From: CAZIIK01 sp964539235
Lineage (GTDB): Bacteria > Pseudomonadota > Gammaproteobacteria > Francisellales > CACEW01
DNA length: 13,952 nt
Assembly (NCBI GenBank): GCA_964539235.1
Contig: CAZIIK010000015.1
Location: forward strand, 1 to 13,952
Direction: 5' to 3'
Part shown: one piece after another, positions 1 through 7,658 of the stretch
Layout: the number at the start of each line of letters is the position of its first letter
Numbering within the stretch: the stretch's first letter is position 1
Notes under the pieces: generated by a model
The model's database searches: none
The model's input: only the letters and a program-made list of their open reading frames with translations
What the model was told of the DNA's origin: nothing
Position numbers and translations under genes: made by a program

Positions 1-1975
1 CCGTAATGCCTAAGGCCTGTGCCTTTTGTAACTTTGAGCCTGCCGCTTCACCCGCTACAACTACATGGGTTTTTTTAGACACGCTGCCACTGACTTTTGC
101 GCCTAAACTGTGTAGCTTTTCTTTGGCCTGATCACGTGTTAGCTGTGTTAGTGTGCCGGTCAGTACAAAAGTCTGGCCTGCTAACGGTTGTGGGCTGTCC
201 TCAGTCTTTAAAATGTCTGGCCATTGAATGCCCAAGGTGCAGAGGTCTGCAATCAGCATTTGATGTGTGGAGTTGGCAAAGAAATCGACAATATGCTGAG
301 CCACAATCGGGCCAATATCATCGATGGCTTGCAGCGCTTCTACCGTTGTGGCCTGGATCGCCGGTAAATGACTAAAGTGCTGTGCAAGTGTTTCGGCAAT
401 GGCGCGTCCTACTTCCGGAATGCCCAGGGCATATAAAAAACGTGCAAGGGTGGTTTGTCGACTTTCCGCAATAGCCTGCAGTAAGTTGTCTACCGATTTT
501 TCCGCCATGCGCTCCAGTGGCAGTAACTGCTCAGCCGTTAGGCGATATAAGCCAGCGGGAGAATTGAGTAGCTGTTTTTGCACTAATTGTTGAATCTGTT
601 TGCGGCCTAAACCGTCAATGTTCAACGCTGGTCGCGAGGCAAAGTGCCATAAACGTTCAACAATTTGGTCAGGACAACGCCAGCCATTTGGGCATTTAAC
701 CGCTACCTGCTCATGAACTAGCACGGTATCACAGGCGGGGCAATGCGTGGGAAAAACAATCGCTTGTGTATCGGTTGGACGCTTTACAATGCATGCAGCT
801 ACTACATTTGGGATTACATCACCCGCGCGGCGGACAATTACAAAGTCTCCGATTTCAATACCTTTGCGTGCGATTTCATCAGCATTATGCAACGTGGCAT
901 GCCGCACGGTAACACCGCCAACTAATACCGGTAGAAGCTTAGCAACGGGGGTGATAGTGCCAGTGCGGCCTACTTGAAAATCGACAGCTTCCAATATGGT
1001 TTCGACTTGTTCTGCTGGGAATTTATGCGCAATCGCCCAGCGTGGTGCACGTGCAATAAAGCCCAATTGTTTTTGCATGGCTAGAGCGTCAATTTTATAA
1101 ACAATGCCATCTATTTCATACGGTAATTGTGCACGCTGTTGTTGCAGTTTTTCATAATAAGCCAAACAGCCTTTCAGGCCGTTGACCACTGAGGCATATT
1201 CGGAAGTGGGTAGGCCCAATTCAGCAAAAAATGCCAGCAGACTGCTATGTGAAGTTGGTCGATTGAAGTCTTGTGCATAATCGCCAATGCCGTAGGCAAT
1301 AAATTCCAGTGGGCGTGTTGCGGTAATACTTGAATCTAGTTGGCGCAGACTGCCTGCTGCAGCATTGCGTGGATTGGCAAATACTTTTTCACCTTTGGCT
1401 GTTGCCGTTGCATTCAACTGTTGAAAGCCTGCCAGCGGCATGAAGACTTCGCCACGGATTTCGAGAAGGCCTGGATAATCTCCTGTTAGCTGCAGCGGAA
1501 TGCTGGGGATGGTGCGAATATTGTGTGTGATGTTTTCGCCTTGTTGGCCATCACCACGGGTTGCTGCTTGCACTAATATACCATTTTCATAGCGCAAACT
1601 GACCGCAAGGCCATCTAATTTGGGCTCGCAGCTGATAACTAAGTTATCCAATGCCTGTTCAGTTTGATCAGCGACCCGTCCCAGAAAACGCTCAACATCA
1701 TCTGCATTAAAGGCGTTACTGAGTGATAACATAGGTACGGTATGCGTTACATTTTCAAAAGAATTTAATGGTGCACCGCCGACGCGTTGTGTTGGAGAAT
1801 CAGGTGTTTTGAGTTCTGGGTATTGGTGTTCGAGTTGCTGCAGTTCTTGAAATAAGGCGTCATACACCAAATCTGACACCACCGGCGCATCTAAGCTGTG
1901 GTACTGATGGTTATAATCTCGAATTTTAGTGCGTAATGTCTGAATATACGCTGCAGGGTCTGCTAACTTTGGCAT
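1..1975 (-). CDS. ligA: NAD-dependent DNA ligase LigA (C-terminus cut by window edge)
   Basis: This cytoplasmic enzyme seals nicks in duplex DNA using NAD+, in replication and repair. The reverse-strand frame is open from ATG at 1975 to the left edge, giving 658 complete codons. The frame starts MPKLADPAAYIQ. It shows the N-terminal Ia/adenylation region, with the nucleotidyl lysine at K119 in a KLDG motif. A four-cysteine zinc finger follows (C412, C415, C428, C434), then helix-hairpin-helix repeats. A BRCT domain closes the protein, with its FVLTGTL motif followed by KVSGSVSKKT. LigA proteins are usually about 670 residues, so only roughly the last dozen residues are missing. The start overlaps the zipA stop by one base (TGATG), which suggests translational coupling. 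No frame break was seen on translating by eye. Confidence 0.97.
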   Translation of the reverse strand, partial: MPKLADPAAYIQTLRTKIRDYNHQYHSLDAPVVSDLVYDALFQELQQLEHQYPELKTPDSPTQRVGGAPLNSFENVTHTVPMLSLSNAFNADDVERFLGRVADQTEQALDNLVISCEPKLDGLAVSLRYENGILVQAATRGDGQQGENITHNIRTIPSIPLQLTGDYPGLLEIRGEVFMPLAGFQQLNATATAKGEKVFANPRNAAAGSLRQLDSSITATRPLEFIAYGIGDYAQDFNRPTSHSSLLAFFAELGLPTSEYASVVNGLKGCLAYYEKLQQQRAQLPYEIDGIVYKIDALAMQKQLGFIARAPRWAIAHKFPAEQVETILEAVDFQVGRTGTITPVAKLLPVLVGGVTVRHATLHNADEIARKGIEIGDFVIVRRAGDVIPNVVAACIVKRPTDTQAIVFPTHCPACDTVLVHEQVAVKCPNGWRCPDQIVERLWHFASRPALNIDGLGRKQIQQLVQKQLLNSPAGLYRLTAEQLLPLERMAEKSVDNLLQAIAESRQTTLARFLYALGIPEVGRAIAETLAQHFSHLPAIQATTVEALQAIDDIGPIVAQHIVDFFANSTHQMLIADLCTLGIQWPDILKTEDSPQPLAGQTFVLTGTLTQLTRDQAKEKLHSLGAKVSGSVSKKTHVVVAGEAAGSKLQKAQALGIT

Positions 1976-2766
1976 CAGGCTTCAGCGCTCACATTAGAGG
2001 CTGCTGACACGCGTTCAGCTGATTTTAGTTGCGTCAGATAGTATTGCATGGTGTCAGCATTGAGTGGTTGGTAGTGTTCGTCCATTACTTGAGCTTTGAG
2101 TGTTACGGCAATAGCTTTCGCAATAGTCAACATATGATTAAAGGCCACTCGTGGGTCCTCTACATGATCTAAATCCAGGAAAAAGCCTAACCCTGGTGTA
2201 GTAAAAGTATGCATATGCGCTAAATCAAAAATACCATGCTCTACGGCAGAGGCGACACTGAATAAGATTTTGCCAGCCCGGTCGTGGGCGTGGAAAATAC
2301 ATTTCTTACCATAGATCAGGCGATGTTGGCGAAAGATTTGAAATAATTTTTCACCACCAAAACCTTGACCTGCAGTGGCCATCACGTGGAGCAGTAGTAG
2401 ACCAGAATGTTGAGTGGTTGTGTGTTGCATATCTATGTCGTTTATTGATTCTGTTGCGATGGGTTCAATCGCATCATCGATGATAGTTTCAGTGGTTTCA
2501 TCAGTGGGCTCAATCATTGAATCAGCGATATGCTTTTCCAGAGGTTCAATATCAGATTCCATAATCTCAGTTGCACTCAATGTGATATCAACCTGTAGGT
2601 GTTCATCATCTGTATCGCGATAACGTTGATAGCTTTCTTCTAAGTTTTGGCGTTGACGAAAGGTGTTAACGATACCGTATCCCATGGCGATCACAATTGC
2701 CGCGCCTATTAACACAAGAATCCAGTGTCCCATTGCTTGCTCAATTCCGTTTAGTCTGCGCGTCAT
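1975..2766 (-). CDS. zipA: Cell division protein ZipA
   Basis: ZipA is an inner-membrane protein that tethers and bundles FtsZ at the division ring. The 263-residue frame has one N-terminal membrane segment (about residues 14-33, WILVLIGAAIVIAMGYGIV). A basic juxtamembrane stretch and an acidic, threonine-rich linker (about 40-115) follow. The C-terminal FtsZ-binding domain spans about 118-250 and includes the motifs HSGLLLLHVMA and TPGLGFFLDLD. E. coli ZipA is longer (328 residues), mainly in the linker, so this is a short-linker form. The start is uncertain. The first ATG (2766) lacks a visible ribosome binding site, while ATG at 2733 (MGHWILVL) places the membrane segment at the extreme N-terminus as in known ZipA proteins. 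It lies directly upstream of ligA, an arrangement common in gammaproteobacteria. Confidence 0.93.
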   Translation of the reverse strand: MTRRLNGIEQAMGHWILVLIGAAIVIAMGYGIVNTFRQRQNLEESYQRYRDTDDEHLQVDITLSATEIMESDIEPLEKHIADSMIEPTDETTETIIDDAIEPIATESINDIDMQHTTTQHSGLLLLHVMATAGQGFGGEKLFQIFRQHRLIYGKKCIFHAHDRAGKILFSVASAVEHGIFDLAHMHTFTTPGLGFFLDLDHVEDPRVAFNHMLTIAKAIAVTLKAQVMDEHYQPLNADTMQYYLTQLKSAERVSAASNVSAEA

Positions 2767-2908
2767 TGTCTATAAAGTGGGCTTGGACATCAACAGGAGA
2801 TCATCCAAGTGATTTGACGGCTTGATTTAAGCAATGCATGCGCAGTGGCTGTTATCCGTTATCGTGAGGTTTTCTTTTATGTGAAGTCATCGAACAGGAC
2901 GCTTTGTA
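2767..2908. promoter_or_regulatory. Divergent intergenic spacer carrying the probable zipA and kdsA promoters
   Basis: This 142-base gap is the only divergent spacer in the window, so it should hold promoters for the zipA-ligA pair and for the long kdsA operon. I see a TTGACG hexamer on the plus strand near 2814, but no good -10 element at 16-18 bases from it. On the minus strand a TATAGA-like hexamer lies just before the first zipA ATG; if it were a -10 element, translation would have to begin at the internal ATG at 2733. No operator or riboswitch was recognised. Promoter placement is inference. Confidence 0.4.
2896..2899 (+). promoter_or_regulatory. Shine-Dalgarno-like AGGA that would favour an upstream kdsA start
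   Basis: AGGA lies nine bases before TTG at 2909 and twelve before ATG at 2912. The ATG at 2969, where KdsA homology begins (MELCGF), has no comparable purine-rich motif upstream. The ribosome-site evidence therefore points to a KdsA with about 20 extra N-terminal residues, whereas family similarity points to 2969. Confidence 0.4.
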
Positions 2909-3802
2909 TTGATGCAAACGTCTGCCCAAGCTAAACTGGCGCGGTTTTTTCTAACCATGGTATGTGACATGGAATTATGTGGTTTTCAGGTCGGGGCAAA
3001 TCAGCCCTTTTTTTTAATGGCAGGTCCTTGTGTAATTGAAAGTGAAACCTTGGCCTTAGAAACGGCGGGGACGTTAAAAGAATTAACCACAGAGTTGGGG
3101 ATTCCGTTTATTTATAAATCTTCCTTTGATAAAGCCAATCGGTCTTCCAAAGACAGTTTCCGTGGTTTGGGTGTGGAAAAAGGCTTGGCGATTTTACAAA
3201 CTGTGAAGCAAAGTATTGGTGTGCCGGTTGTTACCGATGTCCATGAAGATACACCGTTAGATGAAGTGGCGTCAGTGGTTGATGTGCTGCAAACACCGGC
3301 TTTCTTATGTCGTCAGACTAATTTTATTCAAAATGTGGCGCGTCTTGGCAAACCTGTCAATATCAAAAAAGGCCAATTTTTAGCGCCATGGGATATGAAG
3401 AATGTGGTTGAAAAAGCTAAAGCCGTTGGTAATGAGCAAATCATGGTCTGTGAACGGGGTGTGAGTTTTGGCTACAACAATTTAGTGTCTGATATGCGTT
3501 CGTTGGCGGTGATGCGTGAGACTCAATGCCCGGTGGTATTTGATGCGACACATTCAGTGCAGTTGCCTGGCGGTCAAGGTAATGCTTCCGGTGGGCAGCG
3601 TGAGTTTGTGCCGGTTTTAGCCCGTGCAGCCACAGCTGTTGGGGTTGCGGGCCTGTTTATGGAAACCCATCCTCATCCCGATCAAGCCTTAAGCGATGGC
3701 CCAAATGCTTGGCCGTTGCACAAAATGAAAGCGTTATTGACACAGTTAATGGCATTGGACCAAGTGGTTAAAGCTATGCCGTTAACCTCTGACACTATTT
3801 AA
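2909..3802 (+). CDS. kdsA: 3-deoxy-8-phosphooctulonate synthase KdsA
   Basis: KdsA condenses phosphoenolpyruvate with arabinose 5-phosphate to give Kdo-8-phosphate for the LPS inner core, in the cytoplasm. The DAHP-synthase-like barrel begins at MELCGF (residue 21 of this frame). Signature motifs are AGPCVIESE, KSSFDKANRSS, GQFLAPWD and HPHPDQALSDGPN. A cysteine in the AGPC motif (C41), with H215 (DATHSVQ), E252 (METHP) and D263 (SDGPN), matches the metal-ligand set of metal-dependent KdsA enzymes. The E. coli type has asparagine at the cysteine position. The start may be TTG 2909, ATG 2912 or ATG 2969 (about 277 residues, near the family norm). It heads the plus-strand operon, 23 bases before eno. 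Confidence 0.95.
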   Translation: MMQTSAQAKLARFFLTMVCDMELCGFQVGANQPFFLMAGPCVIESETLALETAGTLKELTTELGIPFIYKSSFDKANRSSKDSFRGLGVEKGLAILQTVKQSIGVPVVTDVHEDTPLDEVASVVDVLQTPAFLCRQTNFIQNVARLGKPVNIKKGQFLAPWDMKNVVEKAKAVGNEQIMVCERGVSFGYNNLVSDMRSLAVMRETQCPVVFDATHSVQLPGGQGNASGGQREFVPVLARAATAVGVAGLFMETHPHPDQALSDGPNAWPLHKMKALLTQLMALDQVVKAMPLTSDTI

Positions 3803-3825
3803 ATCGATAGATAGAAGGAATCATC

Positions 3826-5103
3826 ATGGGCATCATTAAACACGTTATTGCACGAGAAGTACTAGATTCACGTGGCAATCCGACAGTCGAAGCTGAAATC
3901 CGTTTACAGGACGGCCATGCGGCTTCTGCCATGGTACCTTCGGGTGCTTCAACAGGTTCACGTGAAGCACTTGAGTTGCGTGATCATGACCCTAAGCGTT
4001 ACATGGGTAAAGGTGTGCAAATCGCGGTTAATCATGTGAATACCGAAATCAATGACGCGTTGATGGGCAAAGATGTGACCGATCAAACATTAATTGATGA
4101 GATCATGATCCGTTTAGATGGCACCGACAACAAAGCGCGTTTAGGGGCGAATGCAATTTTAGGTGTTTCGTTAGCAGCAGCACGTGCGGCAGCACAGGTG
4201 AAATCACAGTCATTATTTGAGTCACTAACCAGTGGTGATGTGTCAATGCCAGTGCCAATGATGAATATCATCAATGGTGGTGAACATGCTGACAATAACG
4301 TGGACATGCAGGAATTCATGATCGTACCCGTGGGTGCATCCAGTTTTTCAGAGGCGCTACGTTATGGCGCTGAAACTTTTCATACCTTGAAAAAAATTCT
4401 GCAAGCGAAAGGCTTAAATACAGCAGTGGGCGATGAAGGGGGTTTTGCGCCTGACTTGCCATCAAATGTCGCGGCGGTAGATGTTATTCTGCAGGCCATC
4501 GAACAAGCAGGTTATCGTCCTGGTGAAGATATTGCCATTGGCTTGGATTTGGCCAGTACAGAATTTTATACGGATGGTCGTTACCATTTAACCTCAGAAA
4601 ATGCACAGCTGACAGCTGCTGAAATGGTTGATTATTTAGGTCAATGGGTAGCGAAATATCCCATTATTACGATTGAAGATGGCCTGGCTGAAGACGATTG
4701 GACAGGCTGGAAGCAACTGACTGAAGTATTAGGTGATCGAGTGCAATTAGTGGGCGATGATTTGTTTGTGACGAATCCCAGCATTTTAAAACAAGGCATT
4801 GAACAAGGTGTTGCCAATTCTATCCTGATTAAATTGAACCAAATCGGTACGTTGACCGAGACTTTAGAAGCGATTCGTTTGGCAAAAGCTGCGGGGTATA
4901 CCAACGTAATTTCCCACCGTTCTGGTGAAACGGCAGACACATTTATTGCAGATTTAGCCGTTTCCACTGCCGCAGGCCAAATTAAAACCGGTTCCTTGTG
5001 CCGTTCAGATCGCATTGCGAAGTACAACCAACTGTTGCGTATTGAACAGCAACTCGGTCAGCGTGCAATCTACGCGGGCAAATCAGCTTTCGCCCGTTTA
5101 TAA
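3826..5103 (+). CDS. eno: Enolase (phosphopyruvate hydratase)
   Basis: Enolase interconverts 2-phosphoglycerate and phosphoenolpyruvate in glycolysis; it also binds RNase E in many proteobacteria. The 425-residue frame is full length. It opens with the N-terminal REVLDSRGNPT motif and the SGASTG loop. Catalytic E204 lies in GDEGG. Magnesium ligands D241, E284 and D311 are visible, as are catalytic K336 (LIKLNQIGT) and H364 in SHRSGET. An AGAAGGA ribosome site lies just upstream of the ATG. It sits between kdsA and ftsB, an order seen in other gammaproteobacteria. Its product phosphoenolpyruvate is also the KdsA substrate. Confidence 0.98.
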   Translation: MGIIKHVIAREVLDSRGNPTVEAEIRLQDGHAASAMVPSGASTGSREALELRDHDPKRYMGKGVQIAVNHVNTEINDALMGKDVTDQTLIDEIMIRLDGTDNKARLGANAILGVSLAAARAAAQVKSQSLFESLTSGDVSMPVPMMNIINGGEHADNNVDMQEFMIVPVGASSFSEALRYGAETFHTLKKILQAKGLNTAVGDEGGFAPDLPSNVAAVDVILQAIEQAGYRPGEDIAIGLDLASTEFYTDGRYHLTSENAQLTAAEMVDYLGQWVAKYPIITIEDGLAEDDWTGWKQLTEVLGDRVQLVGDDLFVTNPSILKQGIEQGVANSILIKLNQIGTLTETLEAIRLAKAAGYTNVISHRSGETADTFIADLAVSTAAGQIKTGSLCRSDRIAKYNQLLRIEQQLGQRAIYAGKSAFARL

Positions 5104-5117
5104 GCTGAACATCACGC

Positions 5118-5408
5118 ATGACGACCTTAAAACTGTTATATGTTGTCTTGTTGCTAGCTATTTTATGGCTGCAAACTCAGATCTGGTTTGGTCATGCGGA
5201 TGTATTTGCCATTACACATGTGCATCAAAGGTTGGTGAAGTTGCAAGCAGATAATCAGCTTGCCGAGCTGCGCAATCAGGCCATGTATCAGAAAATCAAT
5301 GCGTTGAAAAGCAGTGGCCAAGCTGTGGAAGCACGTGCGCGATATGATTTGGGCATGATTAAACAAGGCGAAATTTATTATCAATTCAAACCGGAGGCAG
5401 CGGCATGA
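5118..5408 (+). CDS. ftsB: Cell division protein FtsB
   Basis: FtsB is a small bitopic inner-membrane protein that joins FtsL and FtsQ to activate septal peptidoglycan synthesis. The 96-residue frame has one N-terminal membrane segment (about residues 4-24). A periplasmic coiled-coil-like stretch follows (about 33-75, HQRLVKLQADNQLAELRNQ). The conserved end ARYDLGMIKQGEIYYQF matches the FtsB family terminus. The length is normal. It starts 14 bases after eno, and its TGA overlaps the surE ATG in an ATGA junction, implying coupled translation. In many relatives ispD and ispF follow ftsB; here they do not. Confidence 0.95.
   Translation: MTTLKLLYVVLLLAILWLQTQIWFGHADVFAITHVHQRLVKLQADNQLAELRNQAMYQKINALKSSGQAVEARARYDLGMIKQGEIYYQFKPEAAA
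5393..5397 (+). promoter_or_regulatory. Strong ribosome binding site for surE inside the end of ftsB
   Basis: GGAGG lies seven bases before the surE ATG at 5405, within the last codons of ftsB. It supports 5405 as the surE start over the second ATG at 5411. Confidence 0.7.
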
Positions 5409-6154
5409 GCATGCGTATTTTAGTCACTAATGATGATGGCATTTTATCGCGCGGCATTGTGACGTTAGTGGACGCACTATCAACTGTGGCAGAGGTGGTG
5501 GTGATTGCGCCTGATCGCAATAACAGTGGCGTCAGCAGTGCCATTACTTTGGAAATGCCTTTGCGTGTGACTGAAGTGCGTGACAACTGGTGGCAGTTGA
5601 ATGGTACGCCAGTTGATTGCGTCAAATTAGCTTTAAGCGGTTTTCTGCAGCAAGAACCTGATATGGTAATTTCTGGCATTAATGCCGGTGCCAATTTGGG
5701 TGACGATGTGTTGTATTCCGGCACAGTGGGTGGCGCCTTAGAAGGGCGCTTTTTGCGTTTGCCAGCCATTGCAGTCTCGTGTGTCGGTGAGAAAACACCG
5801 CGGCATTACGATACTGCAGCCCAAGTGGTATTGAAATTGTTAAAACAACTGCGGCGCCAGTCATTGCCAGCTGGAATGGTATTGAATGTTAATGTGCCGA
5901 ATTGTCCTATGTCAGAGCTAAAGGGTATGCGAGTCACGCGTCAAGGTGATCGACACTTTTCAGAACCATTGATTCCAAAAGAAGATGGTCGCGGTCGGCA
6001 GATCTATTGGCTGGGTGCAGCGGGGAAAATTAAAGATAGCAACGAAGGCACTGATTTCCATGCGGTTCACCAGGGGTATGCGTCAGTAACGCCACTGCAA
6101 TTTGATATGACAAAGCACAGTGCGATTGGCATGGTGCAAGATTGGTTAGATTAA
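5405..6154 (+). CDS. surE: 5'/3'-nucleotidase SurE (survival protein)
   Basis: SurE is a metal-dependent nucleotidase that removes phosphate from nucleoside 5'- and 3'-monophosphates. It is linked to stress and stationary-phase survival. The 249-residue frame is full length. It opens with ILVTNDDG, where D10 and D11 are metal ligands. APDRNNSGVSSAIT follows (S41 at the active site), then SGINAGANLGDD (N93 a metal ligand) and YSGTVGGALEG. The start at 5405 has a GGAGG seven bases upstream and overlaps the ftsB stop by four bases. In classical gammaproteobacterial order surE is followed by pcm, nlpD and rpoS. Here pcm and rpoS are absent and an NlpD-like gene follows after ten bases. Confidence 0.97.
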   Translation: MSMRILVTNDDGILSRGIVTLVDALSTVAEVVVIAPDRNNSGVSSAITLEMPLRVTEVRDNWWQLNGTPVDCVKLALSGFLQQEPDMVISGINAGANLGDDVLYSGTVGGALEGRFLRLPAIAVSCVGEKTPRHYDTAAQVVLKLLKQLRRQSLPAGMVLNVNVPNCPMSELKGMRVTRQGDRHFSEPLIPKEDGRGRQIYWLGAAGKIKDSNEGTDFHAVHQGYASVTPLQFDMTKHSAIGMVQDWLD

Positions 6155-6164
6155 GCGAGGGAAT

Positions 6165-6761
6165 ATGATGCGAAAACTGTTGCTTTTATTGCCAATTTTT
6201 GGCGTGTTAACGGCCTGTACCCAATCTCGACCGGCCAGTGTCCATGAATTGCGTGCGCCATCACCTGAGTCTATGCCCGCAAAAACGCTGCCAGTCGCAG
6301 TATCAGCTCGATCAGCACCATCACATGTTCAAGTCCCTCAGAAAGTGCCACGCGCACAACCGGCAACGGTCACTCAGTCTGGTTGGCAATGGCCATTACA
6401 GGGCAAAGTCGTACAGCCATTTTCTTTAGCTAAGAAATCAGTGAACAAAGGCATTGATATTGCAGGAAAAGTCGGCCAAACCGTTTATGCGGCGGCGGCA
6501 GGTAAAGTGGTTTTTGCTGGTGCTGGTGCTGGTGGCTTAGGCAATGGTCAAATGCTAATGATAGAAGTTAAACGTAACTTGTTGACGGTATATGCCCATA
6601 ATCAAAAACTTTGGGTGCGTCAGGGGCAAAAAGTGCGGCTGGGTCAAGCAATTGCACAGCTTGGCAAAATGCATCAGCAGCCGGTAACCCTGCATTTTGA
6701 AGTGCGTGTAAAAGGTCAACCAGTTAATCCACTGAGTTATCTACCAAGGAAGTCGTCATGA
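6165..6761 (+). CDS. nlpD: NlpD-like M23-family lipoprotein lacking LysM
   Basis: This is probably an outer-membrane lipoprotein that activates a periplasmic amidase for daughter-cell separation, as NlpD does for AmiC. A lipoprotein signal ends at a lipobox LTAC, with C18 as the lipidated residue. A low-complexity proline/alanine-rich stretch follows (about 20-68), then a C-terminal M23 (LytM) domain from WQWPLQGKVVQPF to NPLSYLP. The usual catalytic HxxxD is replaced by NKGIDIAG. Of the final HxH motif only LHFEVR remains. This is the degenerate NlpD pattern, so it is likely an activator, not an active endopeptidase. At 198 residues it is about half the length of E. coli NlpD (379), and no LysM module is visible. 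It overlaps galU by four bases (ATGA). Confidence 0.85.
   Translation: MMRKLLLLLPIFGVLTACTQSRPASVHELRAPSPESMPAKTLPVAVSARSAPSHVQVPQKVPRAQPATVTQSGWQWPLQGKVVQPFSLAKKSVNKGIDIAGKVGQTVYAAAAGKVVFAGAGAGGLGNGQMLMIEVKRNLLTVYAHNQKLWVRQGQKVRLGQAIAQLGKMHQQPVTLHFEVRVKGQPVNPLSYLPRKSS
6516..6536 (+). repeat. Short in-frame GCTGGT hexamer repeat in the NlpD-like gene
   Basis: Three consecutive copies of GCTGGT encode an Ala-Gly run (AGAGAG) in the M23 domain, at the loop between the KVVFAG strand and GLGNGQ. Because the unit is six bases, gain or loss of a copy would keep the frame. This is likely just loop variation. Confidence 0.5.
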
Positions 6762-7651
6762 CACAGAAAATTCGTAAAGCGGTATTCCCTGTTGCGGGGT
6801 TAGGTACGCGATTTTTACCGGCGACTAAGGCCAGTCCAAAAGAGATGTTACCAGTTGTCGATAAACCGTTGATTCAATACGCGGTTGAAGAAGCGATTGC
6901 GGCGGGTATTGAAGAAATCATTTTTGTCACCAGTGGTGCAAAGCGCAGTATTGAAGATCATTTTGACCGCAACTATGAATTGGAAACCAAACTGGCACAG
7001 GCCGGTAGATATGAAATCTTGGAAAAAGTGCATCATATTTTGCCAGCGCATGTTACCTGTGTGTATACCCGCCAGCATGAAACCTTGGGTTTGGGTCATG
7101 CGGTTTTATGCGCGAAAGAATTGGTTGGCCAAGAACCCTTTGCAGTACTGTTGGCTGATGACTTAATTCAAGCCGAGCCACAAAATTGTTTACAGCAAAT
7201 GATGGATGTGTATGCGAAAGATGAGCAGGTCTCAGGTGTGCTAGCAGTACAAACCGTGCGGCCATCAGAAACCGATCAATATGGCATTGTCTCGATTGAC
7301 GAGTCCCGCATTATTCATCAAATCGTGGAAAAACCTTCAGCGGATGCTGCGCCATCGAATTTGGCAGTTGTGGGGCGATATTTATTGCCTTGGCAGATTT
7401 TTGAGTACTTGGAGCAAACGCAGAAAGGTGCGGGCAATGAAATTCAACTGACTGACGCGATTTCGATTATGCTCAGTAAGCACCCACTGGCAGCACATGC
7501 CTTTGCTGGTCAACGCTTTGATTGTGGCAGTAAATTAGGCTACCTGCAGGCCAACTTAGAATATGCCATTACGCATCCAGAATTTGGTCCTTGGTGTGAG
7601 CGCTATTTGAAAAAACGCTTTGCGATGAATTCGGCGAATCAGGCTGAATGA
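6758..7651 (+). CDS. galU: UTP-glucose-1-phosphate uridylyltransferase GalU
   Basis: GalU makes UDP-glucose from UTP and glucose-1-phosphate in the cytoplasm, feeding LPS core, O-antigen and capsule synthesis. The 297-residue frame has the nucleotide-binding signature GLGTRFLPATKASPKEMLP (residues 14-32). Other motifs are LADD (D134/D135), VEKP (K192) and GAGNEIQLTDAI, all typical of bacterial GalU. Its length is normal. An AAGGAAG ribosome site sits just before the ATG, which overlaps the stop of the NlpD-like gene. It bridges the housekeeping genes and the polysaccharide cluster that begins eight bases downstream, fitting a role in supplying sugar donors to it. Confidence 0.97.
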   Translation: MTQKIRKAVFPVAGLGTRFLPATKASPKEMLPVVDKPLIQYAVEEAIAAGIEEIIFVTSGAKRSIEDHFDRNYELETKLAQAGRYEILEKVHHILPAHVTCVYTRQHETLGLGHAVLCAKELVGQEPFAVLLADDLIQAEPQNCLQQMMDVYAKDEQVSGVLAVQTVRPSETDQYGIVSIDESRIIHQIVEKPSADAAPSNLAVVGRYLLPWQIFEYLEQTQKGAGNEIQLTDAISIMLSKHPLAAHAFAGQRFDCGSKLGYLQANLEYAITHPEFGPWCERYLKKRFAMNSANQAE

Positions 7652-7658
7652 GTCACCG

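Noticed and set aside
97..977. Several plus-strand open frames of 60-92 codons opposite ligA.
   Set aside because: They lie antisense to the clearly coding ligA frame, show no recognisable protein motifs and lack good ribosome sites.
2814..2845. TTGACG as a -35 element for kdsA.
   Set aside because: No acceptable -10 hexamer lies at normal spacing, so no specific promoter is called, only the spacer as a whole.
4083..5027. Minus-strand open frames inside eno.
   Set aside because: Enolase is unambiguous on the plus strand; the antisense frames are a by-product of its codon use.
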